In this document: in pieces, positions 6,634 through 14,174 of the stretch
Position numbering within the stretch: position 1 is the first letter of the stretch
Layout of the letters: each line of letters begins with the position of its first letter
Assembly: GCA_023386765.1 (NCBI GenBank)
Contig: JAEWJD010000011.1
Location: 1-15,996, forward strand
From: Pseudomonadota bacterium
GTDB taxonomy: Bacteria > Pseudomonadota > Gammaproteobacteria > Burkholderiales > Burkholderiaceae_B
Reading direction: 5' to 3'
DNA: 15,996 nt
Program-made: the position numbers and the translations under genes
The notes under the pieces: model-generated
The model's input: only the letters and a program-made list of their open reading frames with translations
What the model was told of the DNA's origin: nothing
The model's database searches: none

Positions 6634-8472
6634 ATGAACCGCATTCTTCTCGCTGTATTCATCATCGTCATCGCGGCGCTGCCGGCCGTCTCGGCCACGC
6701 CCGAGTTCTGGATCACCCAGCTCAATTACATCGGGCTGGCCAGCCTGGTGGCCCTGGGCCTGGTGCTGCTGACCGGCGTGGGCGGCCTGACCTCCTTTGG
6801 CCAGGCGGCCTTCGTCGGGCTGGGCGCCTACACCACGGCCTATCTGACCACGCAATACGGCACGTCGCCGTGGCTGAGCCTGGGCGTGGGGTTGCTGCTG
6901 ACCGCAGGCGTGGCCTTCTTCCTGGGCCTGATCACCTTGCGTCTGTCGGGGCACTTTCTGCCGCTGGGCACCATTGCCTGGGGCTTGTCGCTCTTCTACC
7001 TGTTTGGCAACCTGGATTTCCTGGGCAAGCATGACGGCATTGCCGGCATCGAGCCGTTGTCGCTGTTCGGCATTTCGCTGGCCGGGGGGCGGGAAATCTA
7101 TTATCTGATCTGGGTGCTGCTGCTGTTGGCGCTTTGGGCCACCCGCAATCTCCTGAATTCGCGCCCTGGGCGCGCCATCCGTGCGCTCAAGAACGGCGCC
7201 GGCATGGCCGAGTCCATGGGCGTGAATACTGAGAGCTACAAGATCATCATCTTCGTCTGGGCGGCCCTGCTGGCCTGCCTGTCGGGGTGGATCTACGCGC
7301 ACATGCAGCGCGCCGTGAGTCCCAGCCCCTTCGGCCTGAACTACGGTATCGAATACCTGTTCATGGCGGTGATCGGAGGGGCGGCCCATGTCTGGGGTGC
7401 GGTGCTGGGTTCGGCCGTGATCCTGGGCCTGAAAGACCAGTTGCAGAACTGGCTGCCCAAGCTGCTGAACACCGACACCAACGTCGAACTGGTGGCTTTC
7501 GGGGTGCTGATGATCCTGGTGTTGCAGTACGCCAGCAACGGCTTGTGGCCCATTCTGTCGGGCTGGTGGGCGCGCCTGACCGGTGCCGCCGCTGCCCAGC
7601 GCCTGCAGGCACCGCCCCCGCAAGCGCCGCCGCTGCCGCAGCGTGCCCGTCCGAGCGCAGGCGAACTGGTCCTTGAGGTCGACGCCATCCGCAAGGAGTT
7701 CGGCGGGCTGGTGGCAGTCAATGACATCAGCTTCCAGGTCAAGGCAGGTGAAATCGTCGGCCTGATCGGCCCGAACGGCGCAGGCAAGAGCACCACCTTC
7801 AACCTGATCAGCGGGGTGCTGCCTGTCACGCGCGGTGAAGTGCGCTTCCTGGGCGAGCGTACCGACGGGTTGTCGGCGCGTGCGATCGCCCAGCGTGGCG
7901 TCGGCCGCAGCTTCCAGCATGTGCAGTTGTTGCCGACCATGACGGTGCTGGAGCACGTGGCGTTGGGCGCACATATGCGCACCGAGGTCGGCGTGCTGGC
8001 AGGTGCGCTGCACACGGATCGTGCGCGTGAAGCCCAGTTGCTGCACGAGGCGGCGCTGCAATTGCGTCGCGTGGGTCTTGGCGATTACCTCTACGAGCAG
8101 GCGGGCAATCTGGCCCTGGGTCAGCAGCGTATCCTGGAAATCGCACGGGCCCTGGCCTGCGACCCGGTGCTGCTCTTGCTGGACGAGCCGGCCGCGGGTC
8201 TGCGCTACAAGGAAAAGCAGGAACTCGCCCAGGTGCTGGAACAATTGCGTGCCGAAGGCCTGAGCATCCTGCTGGTGGAACACGATATGGATTTTGTGAT
8301 GCGCCTGACCAATCACCTGGTCGTCATGGACTTCGGTACCAAGCTGGCTGAAGGCGTGCCGGCCGAGGTGCAGCAGAACCCGGCGGTGCTGGAGGCCTAT
8401 CTGGGCGGGATCGATGATGATCTGCCCGAGGCCGATCAGGCCAAGCCGGTGGCAGTGGGAGGCGTGCAATGA
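6634..8472 (+). CDS. livMG: liv1 fused permease-ATPase (LivM-LivG fusion)
   Basis: 612 aa, two standard subunits in one polypeptide. Residues about 1-315 are a LivM permease: SFGQAAFVGLGAYTTAYL (54-71), RLSGHFLPLGTIAWG (103-117), RAIRALKNGAGMAESMGV (180-197), and IEYLFMAVIGGAAHVWGAVL (239-258). Residues about 316-344 are a Pro/Ala/Gln-rich linker (APPPQAPPLPQRARP at 326-340). Residues about 345-590 are a LivG ATPase with Walker A GPNGAGKST (379-387), QHVQLLPTMTV (428-438), Walker B LLLLDEP (513-519) and H-loop His550. The ABC signature reads LALGQQR (493-499) in place of LSYGQQR, so the usual Ser is Ala. The frame is continuous, with no sign of an internal start or stop, so this is a real fusion. 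AGGA precedes the ATG; the stop overlaps livF by 4 bp. Similar fusions are known in Burkholderiales annotations. Confidence 0.95.
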   Translation: MNRILLAVFIIVIAALPAVSATPEFWITQLNYIGLASLVALGLVLLTGVGGLTSFGQAAFVGLGAYTTAYLTTQYGTSPWLSLGVGLLLTAGVAFFLGLITLRLSGHFLPLGTIAWGLSLFYLFGNLDFLGKHDGIAGIEPLSLFGISLAGGREIYYLIWVLLLLALWATRNLLNSRPGRAIRALKNGAGMAESMGVNTESYKIIIFVWAALLACLSGWIYAHMQRAVSPSPFGLNYGIEYLFMAVIGGAAHVWGAVLGSAVILGLKDQLQNWLPKLLNTDTNVELVAFGVLMILVLQYASNGLWPILSGWWARLTGAAAAQRLQAPPPQAPPLPQRARPSAGELVLEVDAIRKEFGGLVAVNDISFQVKAGEIVGLIGPNGAGKSTTFNLISGVLPVTRGEVRFLGERTDGLSARAIAQRGVGRSFQHVQLLPTMTVLEHVALGAHMRTEVGVLAGALHTDRAREAQLLHEAALQLRRVGLGDYLYEQAGNLALGQQRILEIARALACDPVLLLLDEPAAGLRYKEKQELAQVLEQLRAEGLSILLVEHDMDFVMRLTNHLVVMDFGTKLAEGVPAEVQQNPAVLEAYLGGIDDDLPEADQAKPVAVGGVQ

Positions 8473-9209
8473 GTGCGGTGCTGGATGTGCGTGGCCTGTC
8501 GGCCCGCTATGGCAAAGTCGGGGCCTTGAATGATGCCGCCCTGCAGGTGCCGGCTGGCAGTATCGTGACGGTGATCGGTGCCAACGGTGCCGGCAAGTCG
8601 ACCATGCTCAATGCCATTATGGGTTCGCTGCCGCAGTCGGGGCATGCCAATGGCCAGGTGCAGTATGCCGGCCAGGAGATCGGTAGCTGGGCGGTCGAGC
8701 GGCGGGTATCGGCAGGCATGTCGCTGGTTCCCGAACGGCGGGAACTGTTCGGCAGCATGTCGGTCGAGGACAACCTGTTGCTGGGCGGCTTCCGTCGCTA
8801 CCGCGCCCGTGAGTCGGGTTGGCGCGATACCCTGGACGAGGTGTTTGAGCTTTTCCCGCGCCTGCGCGAACGGCGTCAGCAGCAGGCCGGCACCCTTTCG
8901 GGCGGCGAGCGCCAGATGCTGGCGGTGGGGCGCGCGCTGATGGCCAAGCCGCAGTTACTCATGCTCGATGAGCCCAGCCTGGGTCTGGCGCCGCGTATCG
9001 TGCGCGAGATCTTCCACATCATTGCGCGCTTGCGCGAAACCGGTGTGGCGATTCTGCTGGTCGAACAGAATGCGCGCGCCGCGCTGCAGGTGGCCGACTA
9101 CGGTTACGTACTGGAAACTGGCGAGATCGTGCTGCACGGCCCGGCGCGCGAGCTGGCCGGCAATCCGCGCGTCATTGAAAGCTACCTGGGTCTGGGCAAG
9201 CAGCATTGA
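8469..9209 (+). CDS. livF: liv1 ABC ATPase LivF
   Basis: 246 aa ABC ATPase of the LivF class, partner of the LivG domain of the fusion protein. Walker A is GANGAGKST (37-45). The LivF-type Q-loop region is SLVPERRELF (85-94), where Glu replaces Gln as usual in LivF. The signature is LSGGERQML (143-151) and Walker B is LLMLDEPSLGLAP (163-175). VEQN (198-201), with Gln instead of the H-loop His, is also a LivF trait. It powers the importer at the cytoplasmic face. The start overlaps the end of livMG as ATGA, consistent with translational coupling and equal stoichiometry. It is the last gene of the operon and is followed 12 nt later by a strong terminator. Confidence 0.95.
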   Translation: MSAVLDVRGLSARYGKVGALNDAALQVPAGSIVTVIGANGAGKSTMLNAIMGSLPQSGHANGQVQYAGQEIGSWAVERRVSAGMSLVPERRELFGSMSVEDNLLLGGFRRYRARESGWRDTLDEVFELFPRLRERRQQQAGTLSGGERQMLAVGRALMAKPQLLMLDEPSLGLAPRIVREIFHIIARLRETGVAILLVEQNARAALQVADYGYVLETGEIVLHGPARELAGNPRVIESYLGLGKQH

Positions 9210-9220
9210 CCCACGACGCA

Positions 9221-9253
9221 TGAAAAAAGCCGGGCGTTGCCCGGCTTTTTTCA
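9221..9253. terminator. Bidirectional intrinsic terminator between liv1 livF and ilvE
   Basis: A perfect inverted repeat with 15 bp arms, 9221-9235 and 9239-9253, has a GTT loop. Each arm ends in GCCGGGC/GCCCGGC flanked by a run of six A or six T. On the plus strand it gives a GC stem followed by T6 after livF. On the minus strand it gives the same after the ilvE stop, which lies 1-2 nt away at 9255-9257. It terminates both convergent units. Confidence 0.93.
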
Positions 9254-9254
9254 T

Positions 9255-10103
9255 TCAGGCGCGTGCGCCCTGGCGGGCATAGTCCATGTAAAGCGCATGG
9301 GCGCGGCGGGCCATCGGCCCCTGGGGGAGCTCGCGCTGTTCGACCCGGTTGACGTGCATTACCTTGGCGTAGTTGCCGGTAGAGAACACTTCGTCGGCGG
9401 TTTCGATGTCGGCACGCGTGAGGCTGCGTTCCTGGACGTCGATTCCATCGGCGCGCAGCAGGGCCAGTACGCGTTGGCGCGTGATTCCGTTCAGGAAAGT
9501 GCCGTTGTGTACCGGCGTGGCCACGATGCCATCCTTGACGATCCAGAGGTTGCTTGAGGCAAACTCGGCGATATGGCCATCACCGTCACACATGATGGCG
9601 TTGTCGAAGCCGCGCGCATTGGCCTCGGCGATCGCGCGCTGGCCGTTGGGGTAGAGGCAGGAGGCCTTGGCGTCCGTCGGCGCCATGTTCGGCCAGGAGC
9701 GCGCAAAGCTGGAAAACGCAGCGGAAAAACCGGCCTGCGCGGCGGGCATGGGCACCTTGAAGACGTGCAGCACGAACTGCGTGCGGGCGGCATCCGGCAG
9801 CAGAAAGCCGTCGGCGCAGTAGAACATCGGTTTGATGTACAGCGCGCTGCCGGCTGGGAAGCGCGCCACGGCTTCGCGGCACAGACGTTCGACCTCCTGG
9901 GCGTCGATGGCCGGTTTCATCAGCATGCGCTCGGCCGAGCGGATGACGCGCTGGCAGTGCAGGTCCAGGTCGGGCAGCAGCCCGTCAAAGGCGCGTGCGC
10001 CGTCAAATACCATGCTCGCCATCCAGAAAGCATGGTCGGCCGGACCCAGCAGCTTGGGATTGTCGGTCAGCCATTGACCGTCATGCCAGAAAAGCGCATC
10101 CAT
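9255..10103 (-). CDS. ilvE: Fold-type IV PLP aminotransferase, probably branched-chain amino acid aminotransferase
   Basis: 282 aa from the preferred start. It is a PLP class IV (IlvE/DAAT/PabC) enzyme. MVFDGARAFDG (31-41) corresponds to the family 'VFEGxRAY' strand. Lys146 in DAKASCLYPN (145-153) is the likely Schiff-base lysine. IAEFASSNLWIVKDG (178-192) matches the 'E-S-x-SN-h-hhhKDG' motif and LNGITRQRVLALL (204-216) the phosphate-binding GITR motif. It would interconvert Leu/Ile/Val and their 2-oxo acids with glutamate. D-amino-acid transaminase or aminodeoxychorismate lyase are less likely alternatives. The ATG at 10103 is preferred because AAGGA precedes it; an ATG at 10124 would add seven residues but has no ribosome site. 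The gene lies alone between two transporter operons, with terminators on both sides, so it is probably transcribed independently. Confidence 0.85.
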   Translation of the reverse strand: MDALFWHDGQWLTDNPKLLGPADHAFWMASMVFDGARAFDGLLPDLDLHCQRVIRSAERMLMKPAIDAQEVERLCREAVARFPAGSALYIKPMFYCADGFLLPDAARTQFVLHVFKVPMPAAQAGFSAAFSSFARSWPNMAPTDAKASCLYPNGQRAIAEANARGFDNAIMCDGDGHIAEFASSNLWIVKDGIVATPVHNGTFLNGITRQRVLALLRADGIDVQERSLTRADIETADEVFSTGNYAKVMHVNRVEQRELPQGPMARRAHALYMDYARQGARA

Positions 10104-10126
10104 CGTGGATTCATCCTTGTTCATCA

Positions 10127-10156
10127 GGCGCTGTGTGCGCCAAGAAAGAGAGCATA
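10127..10156 (-). promoter_or_regulatory. Candidate ilvE leader: -10-like hexamer and small hairpin
   Basis: On the minus strand, TATGCT (complement of 10151-10156) is a 4/6 match to a -10 box with no good -35. A perfect hairpin, GGCGC-ACACA-GCGCC (10127-10141), follows just ahead of the ATG at 10124. If that promoter is used, the hairpin is in the 5' leader. Support is weak. Confidence 0.25.
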
Positions 10157-10195
10157 CCGCGTCCGATGTGGGGGACAGGCCGGCAGTCGCGGCAC

Positions 10196-10225
10196 GAAAA
10201 ACAAACCCGCCTCGTGGGCGGGTTT
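10196..10225 (-). terminator. Intrinsic terminator after liv2 livM
   Basis: Inverted repeat AAACCCGCC (10203-10211) and GGCGGGTTT (10217-10225) with a 5 nt loop. On the minus strand the stem is followed by GTTTTTC (the five T are the complement of 10197-10201). It lies 20 bp beyond the livM stop and upstream of ilvE, so it should isolate ilvE from liv2 transcription. Confidence 0.85.
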
Positions 10226-10244
10226 GGGGCAGGGCGACGGGGCT

Positions 10245-11231
10245 TCAGGCGCGTGCGGCGCGGCGGCGCTGGCGCCAGGCGTCGAGTTCGCCCACCAGCC
10301 CTCGACGGAAGGCCATGACGCAGATCACGAAGATCAGGCCGATCACGATGGTGACCGATTCGCCCAGGCGCAGGAACCAGTCCACACCGGTCAGCTTGGC
10401 CATGAACATGCCGAAGTCGCCGACCTTGTTTTCCAGCAGCACCACCAGCAGCGCGCCAATGATGGGGCCGGTCAGTGTGCCCAGCCCACCGATGAGGGTC
10501 ATCAGGATGACCAGGCCCGACATCTGCCAGGTGGCGTCGGACAGGGTGGCTGAGACGAACACCAGGGTCTTGGCCGCGCCAGCCAGCCCTGCGATGCCGG
10601 CCGACAGCACGAAGGCCAGCAGCTTGAAGCGATCGGTGTCGTAGCCCAGCGAAATGGCACGCGGCTCATTCTCGCGCAGGCCCTTGAGCACCTGGCCGAA
10701 GGGCGAGTGTACGGTACGCCAGATGATGAAGTAGCCGATCGCAAAGATGCCCATCACCACGTAGTAGAGGTTCAGGTCATTGGACAGGTCCAGGACGCCG
10801 CCCAGCAGCGAGCCGCGCGGAACGCCTTGCAGACCGTCTTCGCCGCCGGTGAAGTGCGCCTGCAGGAAGAAGAAGAACACCATCTGCGACAGCGCCAGCG
10901 TGATCATGGCGAAGTAGATGCCGCTGCGCCGGATGGCCAGGATCCCCATGCCCAGGCCTAGCAGGGCTGCGACCAGCACGCCGAACAGCAGGCCGAACTC
11001 GGTCGGCCAACCCCACACTTTGAGGGCATGCCCGGTGGCGTAGGCGGCGCTGCCCAGAAACGCGGCGTGTCCGAAGGAAAGCAGGCCGGTATAGCCCAGC
11101 AGCAGATTGAAGGCGCAGGCGAACAAGGCGTAGCACATCACCTTCATGGCGAAGATGGGGTACACGCCCAGCATCGGCAGCGCGGCCACGACAATGATGG
11201 CGGCGGCATAGCCCAGTAGTTGACGGTTCAT
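10245..11231 (-). CDS. livM: liv2 inner-membrane permease LivM
   Basis: 328 aa permease of the LivM class (BPD_transp_2). The family features are LLLGYTGLLSFGHAAFLGSA (43-62), RRSGIYFAMITLALSQMVFF (about 100-120), the cytoplasmic coupling loop with LRENEPRAISLGYD, and MSGLVILMTLIGGLGTLTGP near residue 255. Many hydrophobic helices place it in the inner membrane. The C-terminus is strongly basic (WRQRRRAARA). It pairs with LivH to form the second importer's channel. The ATG overlaps the livH stop by 4 bp (11228-11231). It is the last gene of liv2 and a terminator follows. Unlike liv1, this LivM is a separate protein. Confidence 0.95.
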   Translation of the reverse strand: MNRQLLGYAAAIIVVAALPMLGVYPIFAMKVMCYALFACAFNLLLGYTGLLSFGHAAFLGSAAYATGHALKVWGWPTEFGLLFGVLVAALLGLGMGILAIRRSGIYFAMITLALSQMVFFFFLQAHFTGGEDGLQGVPRGSLLGGVLDLSNDLNLYYVVMGIFAIGYFIIWRTVHSPFGQVLKGLRENEPRAISLGYDTDRFKLLAFVLSAGIAGLAGAAKTLVFVSATLSDATWQMSGLVILMTLIGGLGTLTGPIIGALLVVLLENKVGDFGMFMAKLTGVDWFLRLGESVTIVIGLIFVICVMAFRRGLVGELDAWRQRRRAARA

Positions 11232-12115
11232 TTTTCCTTCCCGAACAGTCCGGCCGGACGCAGCAGCAGCACGATGGCCATGATGATGAAAACGACGGTG
11301 CTGGAGGCTTCAGGCCAGAACACCTTGGTCAGACCTTCGATGACGCCCAACCCCAGGCCGGTGACGATGGCACCCATGATCGAGCCCATGCCGCCGATCA
11401 CGACCACAGCGAACACCACGATGATGAGGTTCGAACCCATCAGCGGGGAGATCTGCAGCACCGGCGCGGCCAGCACGCCGGCAAACCCGGCCAGCGCCAC
11501 GCCGAAACCGTAGGTGAGGGTGATCATGCGCGGCACGTTCACGCCGAAGGCCTCCACCAGACGGGGATTCTCGGTGCCGGCGCTCAGCAGGGCGCCCAGG
11601 CGGGTGCGTTCGATGACGTACCAGGTCGCCAGACACACCACCAGCGAGGCCACCACGACCCAACCACGATAGATGGGCAGAATCATGAAGCCGAGATTGG
11701 TGGCGCCGCGCAGCAGTTCAGGCGTGGGGTAGGGCTGGCCCGACACGCCGTAGACGCTGCGGAACAGGCCTTCGATCAGCAAGGTGAGGCCGAAGGTGAG
11801 CAGCAGGCCATAGAGGTGGTCCAGCTTGTAGAGGTGGCGCAACAGCAGGCGTTCGATCACGATGCCGAACAGCCCCACCACCAGCGGTGCGACGATCAGC
11901 ATGACCCAGTAGTTCAGGCCCAGATAGGCCAGACCCATCCAGGTCAGGAAGGCGCCCACCATGTACAACGCGCCGTGCGCGAAGTTGATGACGTTGAGCA
12001 GACCGAAAATGACTGCCAGTCCCAGTGAGAGCATGGCATAGAACGAACCGTTGACCAGACCGAGCAGCAGTTGCCCTAGCAATGCTTGTATCGGGATGCC
12101 GAAAATTTCAGTCAT
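11228..12115 (-). CDS. livH: liv2 inner-membrane permease LivH
   Basis: 295 aa, the standard LivH length. GLVNGSFYAMLSLGLAVIFG (19-38) followed by NVINFAHGALYMVGAFL (41-57) is the diagnostic LivH N-terminus. LSAGTENPRLVEAFGVNVPR (177-196) is the ATPase-contact loop, and FAVVVIGGMGSIMGAIVTGL (235-254) the late conserved helix pair. The ATG at 12115 is chosen: AGGA lies about 12 nt upstream, and the alternative is a TTG at 12139 giving eight extra residues with no family character. It is separated from the binding-protein gene by 88 bp with a strong stem-loop. Function is transport of the ligand captured by the liv2 binding protein. Confidence 0.94.
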   Translation of the reverse strand: MTEIFGIPIQALLGQLLLGLVNGSFYAMLSLGLAVIFGLLNVINFAHGALYMVGAFLTWMGLAYLGLNYWVMLIVAPLVVGLFGIVIERLLLRHLYKLDHLYGLLLTFGLTLLIEGLFRSVYGVSGQPYPTPELLRGATNLGFMILPIYRGWVVVASLVVCLATWYVIERTRLGALLSAGTENPRLVEAFGVNVPRMITLTYGFGVALAGFAGVLAAPVLQISPLMGSNLIIVVFAVVVIGGMGSIMGAIVTGLGLGVIEGLTKVFWPEASSTVVFIIMAIVLLLRPAGLFGKEK

Positions 12116-12140
12116 CGTAAAAACATCCTGCGCGTGCAAA

Positions 12141-12193
12141 AAAGGGGTTGAAGATCAGTGGCCGGTGGTGCCCGCAGGCAGGACCGGCCACTG
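12141..12193 (-). other. Stem-loop between liv2 binding-protein and livH genes
   Basis: An 11 bp perfect inverted repeat, CAGTGGCCGGT (12156-12166) with ACCGGCCACTG (12183-12193), encloses a second small stem TGCC/GGCA (12169-12180). On the minus strand it lies 11 bp after the binding-protein stop, and a T6 run (complement of 12141-12146) follows 9 nt of mixed sequence and CCCC later. The T-run is too distant for a classic terminator; partial termination or 3'-end stabilisation of the binding-protein message is plausible. Confidence 0.6.
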
Positions 12194-12203
12194 TCATACG
12201 GGG

Positions 12204-13418
12204 TTATTTCTTCATCAGCTTGCAGGTCGACTCGGACGGCTTGGTGTAGATCTCCTCACCAGGCAGCGTGGCGATGACGTTGTAGTAATCCCAGGGACCC
12301 TTGGATTGCTCCGGGGTCTTCACCTGCATAAGATACATGTTGTAGACCATGCGCCCGTCATCGCGGATGTAGCCACCCTGCGTGAAGAAGTCGTTGATCT
12401 TGTTGCCCTTCATCCATTTCATGATGGCGTCGCCATCATCGGTGCCGCTCTCCTTGACGCCCTTCAGGTAGAAGGACACCGCCGAGTAGTCGGCAGCCTG
12501 CAGCATGGAGGGCTTGCGCTTGATCTTGTCTTCGAAGCGCTGCGACCAGGCACGCGAGGCATCCGATTGGTTCCAGTACCAGCCGTCGGTCAGGTACATG
12601 CCTTTGGTGGCTTCCAGGCCAAGGGAGTGGATGTCGTTGATGAAGACCAGCAGGCCCGCCATCTTCATGGTGTTGGTCACGCCGAACTCGTTGGCTGCCT
12701 TGATCGAGTTGATCGTGTCGCCACCGGCATTGGCCAGCCCCAGGATCTGGGCCTTGGAGGCCTGGGCCTGGAGCATGAAGGAAGAGAAGTCCGACGCTCC
12801 CAGCGGCGCGCGAACCTGGCCCTTGACCTCACCGCCGGCAGCCTTGACCACGGCGGCGGTATCGCGTTCCAGCGCATGGCCGAAGGCATAGTCGGCTGTC
12901 AGGAAGAACCACGTCTTGCCGCCGTCCTTGACCACCGCCGAGCCGGTGCCGCGCGCCAGCGCCACGGTGTCATAGGCATAGTGCACGGTGTAGGGCGAGC
13001 ATTGCGCGTTGGTGAGATCGGAAGCACCGGCGCCGATGGCGATGAAGGGCTTCTTTTTCTCGGTGGCGACCTGCGCCATGGCCAGGCTGGCCGCCGAGTT
13101 GGTGCCGCCGATCAGTACATCCAGGTGCTGCTGGTCGAACCACTCGCGCGCCTTGGCCGAGGCGATGTCGGCCTTGTTCTGGTGATCGGCGGTGATCAGC
13201 TCTATCTTCTTGCCGTTGATGTTGCCGCCGGCATCCTCGATGGCCATGCGGATGGCTTCGACGCCACCGCGGCCGTCGATGTCGGAGTAGACGCCCGACA
13301 TGTCGGTGATGAAACCGATGCGCAGAACGTCATCGCTGATCGATTGGGCCTGGGCGGATAGCCCGAGGGTTCCCAGGCCCGCCAGGGCCAGTGCAGCTGG
13401 AAGGGTGTGCAGCTTCAT
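12204..13418 (-). CDS. livK: liv2 periplasmic substrate-binding protein (HAAT family)
   Basis: 404 aa type I periplasmic binding protein. The signal peptide is residues 1-25 (MKLHTLPAALALAGLGTLGL, then SAQAQ). VLRIGFITDMSGVYSDIDGR (31-50) is the first strand and ligand loop, LDVLIGGTNSAASLAM (99-114) the serine-rich ligand segment, TWFFLTADYAFGHALE (169-184) the hinge region and ADYSAVSFYLKGV (309-321) the C-lobe helix. Only two cysteines remain in the mature chain, C140 and C399, a possible disulfide tying the C-terminus. The sequence is clearly different from the liv1 binding protein, so the ligands probably differ; neither can be named from sequence alone. AGGAGU precedes the ATG but lies in a small hairpin. 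The gene is third in its operon, 42 bp after livF. Confidence 0.93.
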   Translation of the reverse strand: MKLHTLPAALALAGLGTLGLSAQAQSISDDVLRIGFITDMSGVYSDIDGRGGVEAIRMAIEDAGGNINGKKIELITADHQNKADIASAKAREWFDQQHLDVLIGGTNSAASLAMAQVATEKKKPFIAIGAGASDLTNAQCSPYTVHYAYDTVALARGTGSAVVKDGGKTWFFLTADYAFGHALERDTAAVVKAAGGEVKGQVRAPLGASDFSSFMLQAQASKAQILGLANAGGDTINSIKAANEFGVTNTMKMAGLLVFINDIHSLGLEATKGMYLTDGWYWNQSDASRAWSQRFEDKIKRKPSMLQAADYSAVSFYLKGVKESGTDDGDAIMKWMKGNKINDFFTQGGYIRDDGRMVYNMYLMQVKTPEQSKGPWDYYNVIATLPGEEIYTKPSESTCKLMKK

Positions 13419-13424
13419 GGGGTG

Positions 13425-13438
13425 ACTCCTAAAGGAGT
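13425..13438 (-). promoter_or_regulatory. Hairpin enclosing the liv2 binding-protein ribosome-binding site
   Basis: The minus-strand transcript reads ACUCC-UUUA-GGAGU here, a 5 bp stem (possibly 6) with a 4 nt loop. The right arm is the Shine-Dalgarno of the gene starting at 13418, about 6 nt from the ATG. The stem is short, so any effect on translation is speculative. Confidence 0.4.
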
Positions 13439-13460
13439 TGCGGCCGGTCGGCCAGGGGGG

Positions 13461-14174
13461 TCATACGCCCAGCAATTCGTTGAGCGAGTCCTGTTTCTCG
13501 GGCAATTGTTCGGCGCTGAACTGTTCGACGATCTCGCCATGCTCCATGACGTAGAAACGATCGGCCAGCGGCGCGGCGAAACGGAAATTCTGTTCGACCA
13601 TCACGATGGTGTAGCCGCGCGCCTTGAGTGCGGTGATCATGCGGGCAAGTGCCTGTACGATCACCGGGGCGAGGCCTTCCGAGATTTCATCCAGCAGCAG
13701 CAGGTTTGCGCCGGTGCGCAAGATCCGGGCAACTGCGAGCATCTGCTGTTCGCCGCCCGACAGCCGGGTGCCCGGCGAATGGCGGCGCTCGTGCAGGTTT
13801 GGGAACATGTCGTAGATCTCGGCCAGCGACATGCCTCCCCCCAGCGCCCCGCCCACCGGCGGCGGCAGCAGCAGGTTTTCTTCGCAGGACAGGCTGGCAA
13901 AGATGCCGCGCTCTTCGGGGCAGTAGCCCACGCCGAGGTGAGCCACCTTGTGCGTGGCCAGGGCGATGGCTTCGGTGCCGTGGATGCGGACCGAGCCCGT
14001 GCGCGAACCGGTCAGGCCGAGGATGGCGCGCAGGGTGGTGGTGCGCCCGGCGCCGTTGCGCCCCAGCAGCGTGACGACTTCACCCTGATTGATGTTCAGG
14101 TTCACGCCATGCAGGATATGTGACTCGCCATACCAGGCCTGCAGGTCGCGGATCTCCAGTGCGGGAGTGCTCAT
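13461..14174 (-). CDS. livF: liv2 ABC ATPase LivF with arginine in Walker A
   Basis: 237 aa LivF-class ABC ATPase. The Walker A region reads GRNGAGRTT (38-46): the normally invariant lysine is Arg44, codon CGC at 14043-14045. The rest is conventional: LivF-type CPEERGIFASLSCEENLLL (85-103), signature LSGGEQQML (138-146) and Walker B LLLLDEISEGLAP (158-170), with Ile in place of the usual Pro after DE. VEQN (193-196) has the LivF Gln in place of the H-loop His. The Arg/Ile pattern looks like a known LivF subgroup in betaproteobacteria rather than random damage, but that is from memory and unverified. The start overlaps the livG stop by 4 bp. It works with LivG, LivH and LivM of the same operon. 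Confidence 0.94.
   Translation of the reverse strand: MSTPALEIRDLQAWYGESHILHGVNLNINQGEVVTLLGRNGAGRTTTLRAILGLTGSRTGSVRIHGTEAIALATHKVAHLGVGYCPEERGIFASLSCEENLLLPPPVGGALGGGMSLAEIYDMFPNLHERRHSPGTRLSGGEQQMLAVARILRTGANLLLLDEISEGLAPVIVQALARMITALKARGYTIVMVEQNFRFAAPLADRFYVMEHGEIVEQFSAEQLPEKQDSLNELLGV

Noticed and set aside
6595..8469. Long antisense open frame (624 codons) on the minus strand opposite livMG
   Set aside because: The translation is His/Gln/Arg-rich with no recognisable domain and mirrors livMG codon periodicity; long antisense frames are expected in GC-rich DNA.
12051..13361. 436-codon plus-strand frame opposite the liv2 binding protein
   Set aside because: Antisense shadow of a convincing binding-protein gene with signal peptide and ribosome site.
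13461..14174. LivF of liv2 as a dead pseudogene because the Walker A lysine is missing
   Set aside because: The frame is intact, coupled to livG, and all other motifs are preserved; the Arg looks like a subgroup feature rather than decay.
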